Source: Planctomycetia bacterium (GTDB lineage Bacteria > Planctomycetota > Planctomycetia > Gemmatales > HRBIN36). Taken from it: a stretch of 64,000 bases of DNA. Positions within the stretch are counted from its first letter, which is position 1. Every line of letters begins with the position of its first letter. The stretch lies in contig JAEUIE010000045.1 of the NCBI GenBank assembly GCA_016795155.1, forward strand, positions 1 through 64,000, read 5' to 3'. Below are positions 52,849 to 61,247 of this stretch, piece after piece. A program made the translations under genes and the position numbers. The notes under the pieces were generated by a model. That model saw only the letters and a list, made by a program, of their open reading frames with translations, ran no database searches and had not been told where the DNA came from.

Positions 52849-53789
52849 TACGAATGGTCGATCAGGCAGTCGGGTAAAGCAACTGATTTAGCGATACTGG
52901 TTTTGGCTGCCTGTGCTGAGATGTTCATTCGTAATGCATCATCCTGTAACAACTGGTGCATGGCCGAGGCCCAGGCTGGTGCAGTGTTATTCTCAATCAA
53001 GATGCCATTGTGACGATGTCTGATATATTCTGACATCGATGGCTGTCGGCTGGTAAGTATTGGTTTGCCTGCAGTTAAACCAGACAGCAGTGCGTCGGGT
53101 ACGCCATCGGTTTCTCGTGGCAACCAGACTGCATCGCATTGGCTGACCAGTTCATGGACACATGTCTCGCAAGGCTCGTGGTAAATCACATCGCCGTTGA
53201 CAATGCCCTGTGCCCAGAGATCAACACTGGCAGTGGCTTCTCCGCTACCATGCAGAATCATGCGTACATGGGGATGAAGGTATTGAAGAATGCTCAACGC
53301 CCAGACTGCCATGCGATTACCTTGAGGCGTTTGCATTGGGCCGCCAACGTAGATCAGCGGAGTTTGCTCTACGATGTTGTATTTCTGCCGAAGTATTGAT
53401 GATTGGCTGGAACGAGGTGGATTAAAAGCAGTGCTGACTGTGATTTTCTCAGCGGCAATCCCAACATCGAGACAGTGCATTCGAAGAGATTCTGATGCAA
53501 CCATCCAGTGGTTAAGGTCGGGCAATCGTGTATTGGCAGAAGGCAATTCATGCAGGACACCCAACTGATGACTTGCTTTCAAGCGGGCAGACCAGACTTC
53601 CAGTTGAGTGGGAACGAAACTCCAGACCAACCATTCGCAGGTGCCCTGGTGTCTCCAGGGAGATCGAGCCATCCAGGGCTGCACGGTGACATGAAAGCCG
53701 TAGTACTGCAAAGTCTCTCTGATGGCCTGTTGTTGCAAGGCAGCCATCGACTCCATGCCGGGGCGGTATAGCCAGGTAATTGACTTCAT
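52824..53789 (-). CDS. Glycosyltransferase, GT4-like (group 1)
   Basis: A 321-residue GT-B glycosyltransferase. The C-terminal donor domain has LIYVGGPMQTPQGNRMAVWA, VRMILHGSGEA and DAVWLPRETDGVPDALLSGL, the E-x7-E-like retaining motif of GT4, ending with SEYIRHRHNGILIE. The N-terminal acceptor domain is short, so the protein is at the small end of the family. Expected role: sugar transfer to an envelope glycan or secondary product. Substrate unknown. ATG 53789; single gene on its strand. Confidence 0.83.
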   Translation of the reverse strand: MKSITWLYRPGMESMAALQQQAIRETLQYYGFHVTVQPWMARSPWRHQGTCEWLVWSFVPTQLEVWSARLKASHQLGVLHELPSANTRLPDLNHWMVASESLRMHCLDVGIAAEKITVSTAFNPPRSSQSSILRQKYNIVEQTPLIYVGGPMQTPQGNRMAVWALSILQYLHPHVRMILHGSGEATASVDLWAQGIVNGDVIYHEPCETCVHELVSQCDAVWLPRETDGVPDALLSGLTAGKPILTSRQPSMSEYIRHRHNGILIENNTAPAWASAMHQLLQDDALRMNISAQAAKTSIAKSVALPDCLIDHSYQRAFSAA

Positions 53790-53870
53790 GCATCTCTTCC
53801 GTGACAGACTGTGAAATGTTTCGTTACAATCGATGGACCGTTTGCCAGGACAGGCAAAAATGGTGATGCA

Positions 53871-54341
53871 TCAGGGAGTATGCTTCACTCCGATGGCTTG
53901 TGGTTTGCCATCACGGATTCGCATGAGGAGAACTACATTCTCTGTTACTTTGATTGTGGCGTCTGTGGGCTTGAGCATAACCAGAACAAGATAGTCGTCA
54001 TCGTGAACAACTTGCTCGAGCATGCTGCGGTCTTTCGCTGGCATGCGTGATTTCATCGCTGCCATCGTTGCCACCAATTTGACTTCAATTTGCCTGACGC
54101 CATAAGATGTGTTTCGCTGTTCAATCCATTTCTGCAGTTCTTGCTTTAAAGCATCCTGTTGCTGAACCACCAGTTTTCCATCGTGATACCATGGAATACT
54201 TGCTAAGGGCAGCATGCTATCAGCCTGCCCATTTTCGTAAGCGGTGTAAAACTGCTTTGCCAATTCGTTGGCATGTTTTTGCACGCGCTTTTCATTATCG
54301 TTCTGGTCAGGCAGAAGGATCAGACAAAGCAGCAACCACAT
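53871..54341 (-). CDS. Small exported protein of unknown function, possibly NTF2/SnoaL-like
   Basis: A 156-residue protein with a hydrophobic N terminus (MWLLLCLILLP) likely to direct export. The helix QKHANELAKQFYTAYENGQA, followed by LPLASIPWYHDGKLVV and a strand-rich end, recalls the NTF2/SnoaL fold, but the match is only by pattern. It follows gcvPA by 51 bp on the same strand, at the place where gcvPB might be expected, but shows no resemblance to it. Confidence 0.6.
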   Translation of the reverse strand: MWLLLCLILLPDQNDNEKRVQKHANELAKQFYTAYENGQADSMLPLASIPWYHDGKLVVQQQDALKQELQKWIEQRNTSYGVRQIEVKLVATMAAMKSRMPAKDRSMLEQVVHDDDYLVLVMLKPTDATIKVTENVVLLMRIRDGKPQAIGVKHTP

Positions 54342-54392
54342 GGCTCAGCCCTCCATGGCTTTGAGTGGTACGTTGAAATATGACGAAATGAA

Positions 54393-55745
54393 TCAGACGG
54401 CAAGAACAGATCGATAGGCTTGCACCAGGCCATCGATCTCGGCCTTGGTTCGCTTCTCGGTTACTGCCACACTGATGCAGTTTTCAAGCTGGGGGTACCA
54501 TCGACCGAGTGACAAACCGGCATGGTAGCCTTGATGAAGCAGTTTTGCCAAGAGCGATTCGGTATTACCTGGGACTTCGATAGTGAATTCCTTGAAGAAG
54601 GGCTTGTCAGGAAACTTGAGTTTGATCCCAGGAACCTTTGCTAACTCACTGGCAGCGTAGTGAGCTTTCTGCAGACATAGCTCGGCAGTTTCCTTGAGTC
54701 CCTTTGGTCCGAGTGCTGCGAGATGCACGGTGGCCCTGAGGGCAATAAGTCCCTGATTGGAGCAGATGTTACTGGTTGCCTTGTCGCGGCGAATATGCTG
54801 TTCGCGGGTCTGCAGTGTCAGCGCCCAGCAGGTTTTTCCGTTTTTGTCTATGGTTTGCCCGACCAGTCGGCCTGGAATCTTGCGGATGAAGGGTTCCTTG
54901 CAGGCCAACAGTCCGAGGTAAGGTCCACCATATTGCATAGGTGTTCCAATTCCCTGGCCTTCAGCCACCACAATATCTGCTCCAACATCACCTGGCCGTT
55001 TGAGAATACCCAAGCCCACTGGATCTGTAGCAACAATGAAGAAAATGCCCTTCTCATATGCCATGCGGGCCAGTGTTTCAATGTCTTCCAAGTGTCCAAA
55101 GAAGTTGGGGCTTTGAACCACAACGCATGAAACATTATCGTTGAGTTGAGACTGGAACGTTTTTGAATCAATCGTTCCACCAGGAGTAGGGATCAGCACT
55201 GCTTGGGGAGGCAAGTTCTCCAGATAGGTATCCAGGGTTTGACGATATTGTGGATGAACACTCTCAGCAATCAGGATATTTGATTTGCCATCAACCGAAG
55301 CATGCGCCATCAATGCTGCTTCCACGACACCTGATCCTGCTTCGTACAGACTGGCGTTGGCGATATCCATGCCAGTCAGCTGACAGATCAATGTCTGGAA
55401 TTCGAAGAATGCCTGCAGGCTGCCCTGGCTGGCTTCAGCCTGATAAGGGGTGTAAGCTGTGTAAAATTCTCCGCGCCCTGCCACCTGATCGACCACGGCT
55501 GGTATGAAGTGATCGTAGCTGCCACCACCCAGGAAACAGACTGCCTGCTCAGGAGAGATATTCTTGCGAGCCAGTCTGGTCATCTCGCTGGTCATCGGCA
55601 TTTCAGCCAGTGCAGCAGGCACGTTCAATGGCCTGTCAAGTCGACATGATTCAGGGATGGGTGCAAACAGTGCATCCAGCGAGGTGACGCCAATAGCTTT
55701 CAGCATCGCAGCCTGATCAGCCTGGGTATTAAGCACGTACGACAA
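54393..55745 (-). CDS. gcvPA: Glycine dehydrogenase (decarboxylating) subunit 1, P-protein alpha
   Basis: A 450-residue PLP-fold protein: one half of the split P-protein that decarboxylates glycine and passes the aminomethyl group to the GcvH lipoyl arm. YDHFIPAVVDQVAGRGEFYT, AYTPYQAEASQGSLQAFFEF and CSNQGLIALRATVHL are typical. The start is set at TTG 55745, with GGAG eight bases upstream, because it gives the family N terminus SYVLNTQADQAAML; the TTG at 55781 would add 12 unmatched residues. The catalytic lysine is in subunit 2 (gcvPB), which is not adjacent. It follows gcvH by 68 bp. Confidence 0.95.
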   Translation of the reverse strand: MSYVLNTQADQAAMLKAIGVTSLDALFAPIPESCRLDRPLNVPAALAEMPMTSEMTRLARKNISPEQAVCFLGGGSYDHFIPAVVDQVAGRGEFYTAYTPYQAEASQGSLQAFFEFQTLICQLTGMDIANASLYEAGSGVVEAALMAHASVDGKSNILIAESVHPQYRQTLDTYLENLPPQAVLIPTPGGTIDSKTFQSQLNDNVSCVVVQSPNFFGHLEDIETLARMAYEKGIFFIVATDPVGLGILKRPGDVGADIVVAEGQGIGTPMQYGGPYLGLLACKEPFIRKIPGRLVGQTIDKNGKTCWALTLQTREQHIRRDKATSNICSNQGLIALRATVHLAALGPKGLKETAELCLQKAHYAASELAKVPGIKLKFPDKPFFKEFTIEVPGNTESLLAKLLHQGYHAGLSLGRWYPQLENCISVAVTEKRTKAEIDGLVQAYRSVLAV

Positions 55746-55813
55746 AGGAAGTAACTCCGAAAATGAAATACAACTGTGCAACCTGATAAGTCTCAGGTTT
55801 CTTGAGATAGTTA

Positions 55814-56200
55814 TTAAGCGTTTTCTTCTGCAAGCAGTTTGTCATACTCCGATTGATTCATCAGGGTATCAGCCAGTGATCCGCTTGGTTTGATTTTGAC
55901 GATCCAGCCTTTTTCATAGGGGCTTTCTGCAATCAGCATGGGATCGCCTGATAGTTTTTCGTTCACTTCAACCACGGTGCCATCGCAGGGAGCATACAAG
56001 TTGCCCACCGATTTGACTGATTCAATCTCAGCACAACTTTCACCTGCCTTGGTGGCGCTGCCTACTTTGGGTAGCTGCACGTAGAGCAGGTCTTTTAGCA
56101 TATCGACCGCATGCTGGGTAATACCGACGGCAACATTACCGGAGGCTTCCTTGTTGCACCATTCATGGGAAGGGCTGAAGCGATAGGTTGCAAGGTTCAT
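55814..56200 (-). CDS. gcvH: Glycine cleavage system H protein
   Basis: A 128-residue lipoyl carrier. YRFSPSHEWCNKEASGNVAV, ITQHAVDMLKDLLYVQLP and the lipoylation motif ESVKSVGNLYAP (modified lysine in SVKS) are conserved. It shuttles the aminomethyl group from GcvP to GcvT. AAGGA precedes ATG 56200. It lies between gcvT (38 bp) and gcvPA (68 bp) on one strand. Confidence 0.97.
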   Translation of the reverse strand: MNLATYRFSPSHEWCNKEASGNVAVGITQHAVDMLKDLLYVQLPKVGSATKAGESCAEIESVKSVGNLYAPCDGTVVEVNEKLSGDPMLIAESPYEKGWIVKIKPSGSLADTLMNQSEYDKLLAEENA

Positions 56201-56238
56201 GCGGTCGTCCTTAGAGAGGTTGTTTTTCGGTGACAGTT

Positions 56239-57324
56239 TTACGATTTTGGCCTAGAATAAAACGGCATTTTAACAACAGTAGCCGGCTGCAATTGGCCTC
56301 GAATATCAATCGATACCACGGTTCCCAGACTGGATTGTGCCTGAGGCACGTAGCCCATGGCGATTGATTTTTGCAGCGTCGGAGTGAAGGTGCCACTCGT
56401 TACAGTGCCAATGGTCTGTCCCTGCAATTGAATGTTGCATCCTTCGCGTGCAGGCCGTTTGCCTTCCAGTTCCAATCCAACTCTGACCGGCAGATCCTTT
56501 TTCTGTTGCCGCTCCATGATGGCGGTCTTGCCGATGAAGGCTCCCTTATCAAATTTGACAGCCCACGATAAACCAGCCTGGATTGGGTCAATGGATTCAC
56601 TCAGTTCATGACCGTAGAGGGGCATGGAGGCTTCCAGGCGAAGCGTATCGCGAGCACCCAGGCCTGCAGGCTTACCACCCAGCGTTTCCAGTTCGTCCCA
56701 CAAGCTGTTGGCATGATCATTGCCGATCATGATCTCTACGCCATCTTCTCCGGTGTATCCCGTGCGGCTCAGCACACATTGCTGTCCCATGCATCGTGTT
56801 GCTGCGGCGAAGTAATACTTCAGGCTGGCTGGGTCTACTTCAGTCAGACCGCGAACGATCTCAATCGCTCGAGGACCTTGGACAGCAATCATGGCTGTGT
56901 GCATCGTCTGATCGTTGAGTTCAACTTTCATTCCCTCACGGTGCCTGTTCAACCATTCCACAATCTTGGTTCGGTTGCTGGCATTGACCACCATGGAATA
57001 TCCATATGGCCACTTGTAGACCAGGACATCGTCCAGGATGCAGCCTAGTTCGTTGCAGATCAGGCTGTAACGCACCTGGCCATCTTTCATGGTGCTGATG
57101 TTATTGGTGCAGACTTTTTCCAGAAGAGCTAAAGCATCGGTGCCGCTGAAACTGAGTCGTGCCATATGACCAATATCAAACAAACCTGCATGACTGCGTA
57201 CGGCGTGATGTTCGTCTACGATGCTGGTATAAACCACGGGCATCATCCAGCCCGCAAACTCCACCATGCGGGCGCCCAGATCGACATGTTGCTGATACAA
57301 GGCAGTTTTGGGAATATCGCTCAC
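56239..57324 (-). CDS. gcvT: Glycine cleavage system aminomethyltransferase (T protein)
   Basis: A 361-residue tetrahydrofolate-dependent aminomethyltransferase. ARMVEFAGWMMPVVYTS, YSLICNELGCILDD, AVQGPRAIEIV, SRTGYTGEDGVEIM, LRLEASMPLYGHEL and TSGTFTPTLQKSIAMGYV match the family along its length. It releases ammonia and forms methylene-THF from the GcvH-bound intermediate. The start is GTG 57324. It is the first gene of gcvT-gcvH-gcvPA. Confidence 0.96.
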   Translation of the reverse strand: MSDIPKTALYQQHVDLGARMVEFAGWMMPVVYTSIVDEHHAVRSHAGLFDIGHMARLSFSGTDALALLEKVCTNNISTMKDGQVRYSLICNELGCILDDVLVYKWPYGYSMVVNASNRTKIVEWLNRHREGMKVELNDQTMHTAMIAVQGPRAIEIVRGLTEVDPASLKYYFAAATRCMGQQCVLSRTGYTGEDGVEIMIGNDHANSLWDELETLGGKPAGLGARDTLRLEASMPLYGHELSESIDPIQAGLSWAVKFDKGAFIGKTAIMERQQKKDLPVRVGLELEGKRPAREGCNIQLQGQTIGTVTSGTFTPTLQKSIAMGYVPQAQSSLGTVVSIDIRGQLQPATVVKMPFYSRPKS

Positions 57325-57516
57325 GGATCACCATAAATACGGGATAAACAAAGTGTATGGGCAGATCAGTTTGCTGCAAGAAGCCCCCGGAGTGAACTTA
57401 TTCCGATTGTGCTGTGTGGGCTTTAATGGGTCCTTTTGTCGAGTTCACTTCGATGAAAATAAGAAGTTGATTCAAGGGTTCCCTGTCGATGGTAACAACA
57501 TCGCAGAGGCTGTTTC

Positions 57517-57924
57517 ATGCTACGCATGGTTTGCTCGATTCTGCTGGGTTTTACAGGGCTATTGTGCGTTTCTGGATGCGGAGGAGTCGATCTTTTCGAG
57601 GAAGATTCGACGCCTGTTACCATTACTGGAAAAGTGCTGTACCGTGGCTATCCATTAAACGGTGGGTGGCTCGTTTTTTCTTCTGATCCACAGTTTGGTG
57701 CGGGCACTGATCTCATCATGACGGAAGTACTCAGCGATGGCACATTTCAAGTTCGAGATCATCAGCACCAGGGCTTGAAGCCTGGATATTACCGCATGTC
57801 GGTAACCAGCCATCCCAATCCTCACTGGCAACTTCCGCGTCGTTACCACGATCCCAACACATCTGGCCTGCGTTGCACGGTTTCTGCACAACAACCACTG
57901 CGACTGAGAATTGAACTCGATTAA
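57517..57924 (+). CDS. Small lipoprotein, carboxypeptidase-regulatory-like
   Basis: A 135-residue protein with lipobox CVSGC (Cys21). The mature domain ITGKVLYRGYPLNGGWLVFS, LSDGTFQVRDHQH and LKPGYYRMSVTSH is a small beta-sandwich like that at 49309-49722, although here no DUF1559 gene is next to it. Function unknown. It starts 193 bp from the divergent gcvT gene. Confidence 0.8.
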   Translation: MLRMVCSILLGFTGLLCVSGCGGVDLFEEDSTPVTITGKVLYRGYPLNGGWLVFSSDPQFGAGTDLIMTEVLSDGTFQVRDHQHQGLKPGYYRMSVTSHPNPHWQLPRRYHDPNTSGLRCTVSAQQPLRLRIELD

Positions 57925-58118
57925 CTTCTGCTAATATGGCAGGAACTGAAATAGCTATAAATTGATGCCAATTTGGCGAAACGCAGTGATCGCCATTGCA
58001 GGCCAAGCGCCATAAAGGCAGTCAGGTTGAATTGTAAAGTCATAATAAGCAAAAATGAGTGACGTAAGTGATTTATTGTAAATAACTTATATCAAACAAA
58101 AATTATGCAGAATAAATT

Positions 58119-58134
58119 TGGCACAACGCATGCT
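58119..58134 (+). promoter_or_regulatory. Putative sigma-54 promoter of the Hsp20 pair
   Basis: TGGCACAACGCATGCT fits the sigma-54 consensus with GG at -24 and GC at -12, ten bases apart; ATGCT deviates from TTGCA at two positions. A transcript would start about 58145, leaving a leader of about 48 bases to the ATG at 58193. A short hairpin (ACTTGA/TCAAGT, 58151-58174) lies in that leader, just upstream of the ribosome site. Confidence 0.5.
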
Positions 58135-58192
58135 CATATAGTTACTCGTTACTTGAACTGCTTAATCGTCAAGTCGTAAAGGAGTGATTTCG

Positions 58193-58609
58193 ATGCGTAT
58201 GCTTCAAACCTTGCCTGGTTACAACTCGTTCATTCGAGAAATGAATCGCGTCCACAGGGACCTCCAGTCAGCTATAGGCAATAACTACCCCGCAGTTAAC
58301 ATGTGGGAAGATGAAAACTATCTTTATGTGGAAAGTGAATTGCCTGGTTATCAACAGAGTGACCTCCATATCTACATCACTGGTGAAGATCAGTTGTTGA
58401 TGAAAGGTGAACGAAAACCTGTTGTCATCGAAAACGCAGTCTGTCATCGACAGGAAAGAAGCTTTGGCAGCTTTGAACGTACCATGACATTGCCTGTCAA
58501 AGTGGATGCAAACCAGGTGAAGGCAACATTTACCAATGGTATTCTCAACCTGGTACTGACCAAATCTGCTGCAGCTAAGCCACAGAAAATCGAGATCACA
58601 GTGAGCTGA
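58193..58609 (+). CDS. Hsp20/alpha-crystallin small heat-shock protein
   Basis: A 138-residue small heat-shock protein. ATG 58193 is used because AAGGAG lies eight bases upstream; GTG 58184 overlaps that site and is rejected. The alpha-crystallin domain includes PAVNMWEDENYLYVESELPG, RSFGSFERTMTLPVKVDANQ and VKATFTNGILNLVLTK, with the conserved GIL dimer motif. It forms oligomers that hold unfolded proteins. It is followed after 74 bp by a second Hsp20 gene; a probable sigma-54 promoter precedes both. Confidence 0.95.
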   Translation: MRMLQTLPGYNSFIREMNRVHRDLQSAIGNNYPAVNMWEDENYLYVESELPGYQQSDLHIYITGEDQLLMKGERKPVVIENAVCHRQERSFGSFERTMTLPVKVDANQVKATFTNGILNLVLTKSAAAKPQKIEITVS

Positions 58610-58683
58610 TCCATTTATCCAGAAGCCAACTCGGTAACGATAGGCCAGTCATTATCCAACAGAAAATAATCACGGAGAGAACC

Positions 58684-59079
58684 ATGTCTAACACTTGCAC
58701 TGTTCCAGCTACGTCTGAAATGACCGTCAATCAAGAGTCTGTACGTACCAATGCACCAACATTCACTCCCCGAGTGGATGTATGGGAGACAGATCACGAA
58801 TTCCAATTTCATGCAGAACTTCCTGGCGTGGAGCCTGCCAATATCAGTCTGAACTTTGAGAATGGCTATCTGACATTGCAAGGGAAGGTTGCACCACCAG
58901 CTAATCGTCCAGGTGCCTTGTTACGGGAATATGCCGTGGGTGATTACTACCGGCAGTTTTCGATCAACGACGAGGTCGATGTAAACAGGATTTCTGCTGA
59001 ATACAAACTTGGCGTGCTGACTGTCAAACTACCCAAACGGGAAGAATTGAAACCAAGAAAAATAGAAATCACTGCATAA
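58684..59079 (+). CDS. Hsp20/alpha-crystallin small heat-shock protein
   Basis: A 131-residue small heat-shock protein, a diverged paralogue of its upstream neighbour. The crystallin domain has RVDVWETDHEFQFHAELPGV, NISLNFENGYLTLQGKV, YRQFSINDEVDVNRISA and KLGVLTVKLPKRE, where GVL takes the place of the GIL motif. GGAGAG precedes ATG 58684. Two diverged copies in tandem suggest mixed oligomers, which is inferred. A terminator follows at 59085. Confidence 0.94.
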   Translation: MSNTCTVPATSEMTVNQESVRTNAPTFTPRVDVWETDHEFQFHAELPGVEPANISLNFENGYLTLQGKVAPPANRPGALLREYAVGDYYRQFSINDEVDVNRISAEYKLGVLTVKLPKREELKPRKIEITA

Positions 59080-59084
59080 GTAGA

Positions 59085-59118
59085 AGCGACGTGATCTAGT
59101 CATGTCGCTCAGATTTTT
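59085..59118 (+). terminator. Terminator of the Hsp20 operon
   Basis: AGCGACGTGA (59085-59094) pairs with TCATGTCGCT (59100-59109) with one wobble, followed by a T5 run at 59114-59118. Confidence 0.8.
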
Positions 59119-59121
59119 ACT

Positions 59122-59150
59122 AAAGACATGGCATGATGTCATGTCTTTTA
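59122..59150. terminator. Second, bidirectional terminator hairpin
   Basis: AAAGACATG (59122-59130) pairs with CATGTCTTT (59140-59148), with T-rich sequence on both sides. It backs up the Hsp20 terminator and also lies at the very end of sppA, whose stop codon is 59148-59150. Confidence 0.7.
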
Positions 59151-60932
59151 CTTTGATTGAACTGCGTATGGCGCCATCAGCCAGATGCGTTCCTGTGGGT
59201 GGCGGGACACCATGTCAAACAACTGCAAGTGTTTCTGTAAGCTTGGCATACTGTGAATCAAGCCTTGGATTTTGCTGGTTACTTCAGCATCGAATAAAGA
59301 ATCAAGGAATGATCCTTTACCCTTGGGCTGAATCCATAATTCAACCTCTTTATTGTCTTCGAGTCCGACTTTCTTTTTGGCATAGGCAATAGCATCATTG
59401 AGGGTGCCTACTTCATCCACCAAGCCGATTTCCTTGGCAGTTCGCCCTGTCCAGATGCGTCCACCAGCCACTTTCTTGATATCTTCCAGGGTCAGATTTC
59501 TTCCAGCCTTCTTGCGGCCTTCGAGAACCCGGTTCAGGAAAGTATCGTACACATCGCTCATCATGTTCACCATGACGCCTCGTTCTTCTTCGGTAAACGG
59601 GCGATCCATGCTCATGAAATCGCTGCGTTTGCCACGAGTTACCAGTTCGTTGTTGATGCCGATCTTTTCGAAGATGCCACCCATCACCAATTTCATGGAG
59701 ATGACACCGATGGAGCCGGTGATGGTGCCTGGTTCAGCGAAAATCCTGTCGGCACCACAGGAAATATAGTAACCGCCAGAACCAGCCATTGATCCCATGC
59801 TGACAATGATGGGCTTCTTTGCATCGATAGTTGCTTTCCAGATGAGATCGCTGGCGAGCGCTGAGCCACCAGGGCTGTCAACGCGAAGTACAATAGCTTT
59901 GACGGTTGGTTCATCCGCTGCCTTTTTGATCAGATCCACCATGGTGGTTGATCCCATGGATTCACCCATCATGCTGACGCCGCTCTTGCCGGTTTGAATG
60001 GCACCCTGGGCATAGATGACAGCAACCTTGGGTTTGTCATTGAGCTTGGCATCCTTTTGCGGGGTGAGCATCTTCAGCAGTGCAAAAGGATTCGACAGAT
60101 CGAGTTCCGACTTGGATTTGCCATAGTCTTTGCGAACAGCGATTTTCTCGATGCCAGACTGCTGTTTCACCTCTGTGATGACGTCATCGACATAAGCAAT
60201 CTTGTCAACGAGTCCAGCTTCGAGAGCTGCCTTGGGAGTATACATGCCTACATCAACAGCATTGCGTGCCTTGGTTGCATCAAAGCCCTTGCGGGAGCTT
60301 GCCAGGGTTTCGACGAGGATTTCGAAATAATCATCAGCCAGTTTGTCCCATTGCTTGCGGTTGGCCTCACTCATCTTGCTGCGACTGAAGGGTTCGCCTG
60401 CTGCCTTGAAATCGCCCAGAGGAACGACATCGCCTTTCAGCCCGATCTTATCCATAGCGTCTTTGAAGAAAGTAATTTCGAAGCGAATGCCCGGAATTTC
60501 TACACCACCTACTGGTGGGATAATGACTTCATCACAGGCTGATGCAACCAGATACCCGCCCATGGATGCTGATTCCATAAAGCAGTAAACCTTTTTGCCT
60601 GCCTTGCGATAGCTGGAGAGAGATTGTCGCAATTCTGATTGCTCGTTCCAATCGGCTTTGAATCCCTCCATATGAAGCACCAGTGCTTTCAGATCATTAT
60701 CTTTGGCAGCCTGGCTGATACGATCCTGCACGGATCGCAACGTATCACCCGAGGAAACTGTGAAAGGATTTGGCATTCCTGCTGGACCGTCACTGAGTGA
60801 GCCTTTCAGCACGATGATTCCAATGCCGGGGCCGGCATCTTTTCCCTTCTTGCCTGATTGTGCGAGTACTGATGTGTTCAGGCAGAATACTGAGAAAATC
60901 AGTACTCCAAGCCAGTGGGTTTTCAGACGCAT
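59148..60932 (-). CDS. sppA: Signal peptide peptidase SppA, long form
   Basis: A 594-residue two-domain S49 protease with an N-terminal membrane anchor or signal (about 1-24). The catalytic pair is K176 (GDFKAAGEPFSR, aligning with the lysine of E. coli SppA) in the first half and S385 (GSMAGSGGYY) in the second. The second domain also has RVDSPGGSALASDLIW. It cleaves leftover signal peptides and membrane-protein fragments on the periplasmic side. ATG 60932 has GGGAG eight bases upstream; an ATG at 60968 would add 12 residues before the signal and is less likely. Confidence 0.93.
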   Translation of the reverse strand: MRLKTHWLGVLIFSVFCLNTSVLAQSGKKGKDAGPGIGIIVLKGSLSDGPAGMPNPFTVSSGDTLRSVQDRISQAAKDNDLKALVLHMEGFKADWNEQSELRQSLSSYRKAGKKVYCFMESASMGGYLVASACDEVIIPPVGGVEIPGIRFEITFFKDAMDKIGLKGDVVPLGDFKAAGEPFSRSKMSEANRKQWDKLADDYFEILVETLASSRKGFDATKARNAVDVGMYTPKAALEAGLVDKIAYVDDVITEVKQQSGIEKIAVRKDYGKSKSELDLSNPFALLKMLTPQKDAKLNDKPKVAVIYAQGAIQTGKSGVSMMGESMGSTTMVDLIKKAADEPTVKAIVLRVDSPGGSALASDLIWKATIDAKKPIIVSMGSMAGSGGYYISCGADRIFAEPGTITGSIGVISMKLVMGGIFEKIGINNELVTRGKRSDFMSMDRPFTEEERGVMVNMMSDVYDTFLNRVLEGRKKAGRNLTLEDIKKVAGGRIWTGRTAKEIGLVDEVGTLNDAIAYAKKKVGLEDNKEVELWIQPKGKGSFLDSLFDAEVTSKIQGLIHSMPSLQKHLQLFDMVSRHPQERIWLMAPYAVQSK

Positions 60933-61247
60933 GTAGCTTCTCCCTTGTGAACTGTTGTTGAACAACATACTCTGTTGGATATTCGTGAGTGTCGCTGATA
61001 AGTTTTGCTATTATACAAATTTCATTCTGAACAACGCCTTGATGATTTATGACGATGGCAAACTGGAGAGACTCATGCCAGAGTGAATTGTTTCACTCAC
61101 AGCATGATGTTTAAATTTCTTTAACTCTTGCTGGTTGCACTGTTCATCATCACGATGAACTCGTTCAATAACTGCATGATGTGATCGCATTCGGCTAAGT
61201 TGTCGGATTGCAACATAGTTCTGAGTTACGCAACAAGGAGACCTGCA
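60933..61247. other. Divergent intergenic region, no gene seen
   Basis: The 315 bp between sppA and the NYN-CSD gene are A+T-rich and must hold both promoters. I found no repeat, RNA gene or clear promoter consensus. A frame starting upstream at TTG 61200 joins the NYN gene, but it lacks a ribosome site. Confidence 0.5.

Noticed and set aside
57308-57658. 116-codon open frame overlapping the gcvT start and the lipoprotein gene
   Set aside because: It is in another frame of the lipoprotein gene, which has a clear lipobox; composition is Cys/Phe-rich and unlike a real protein.
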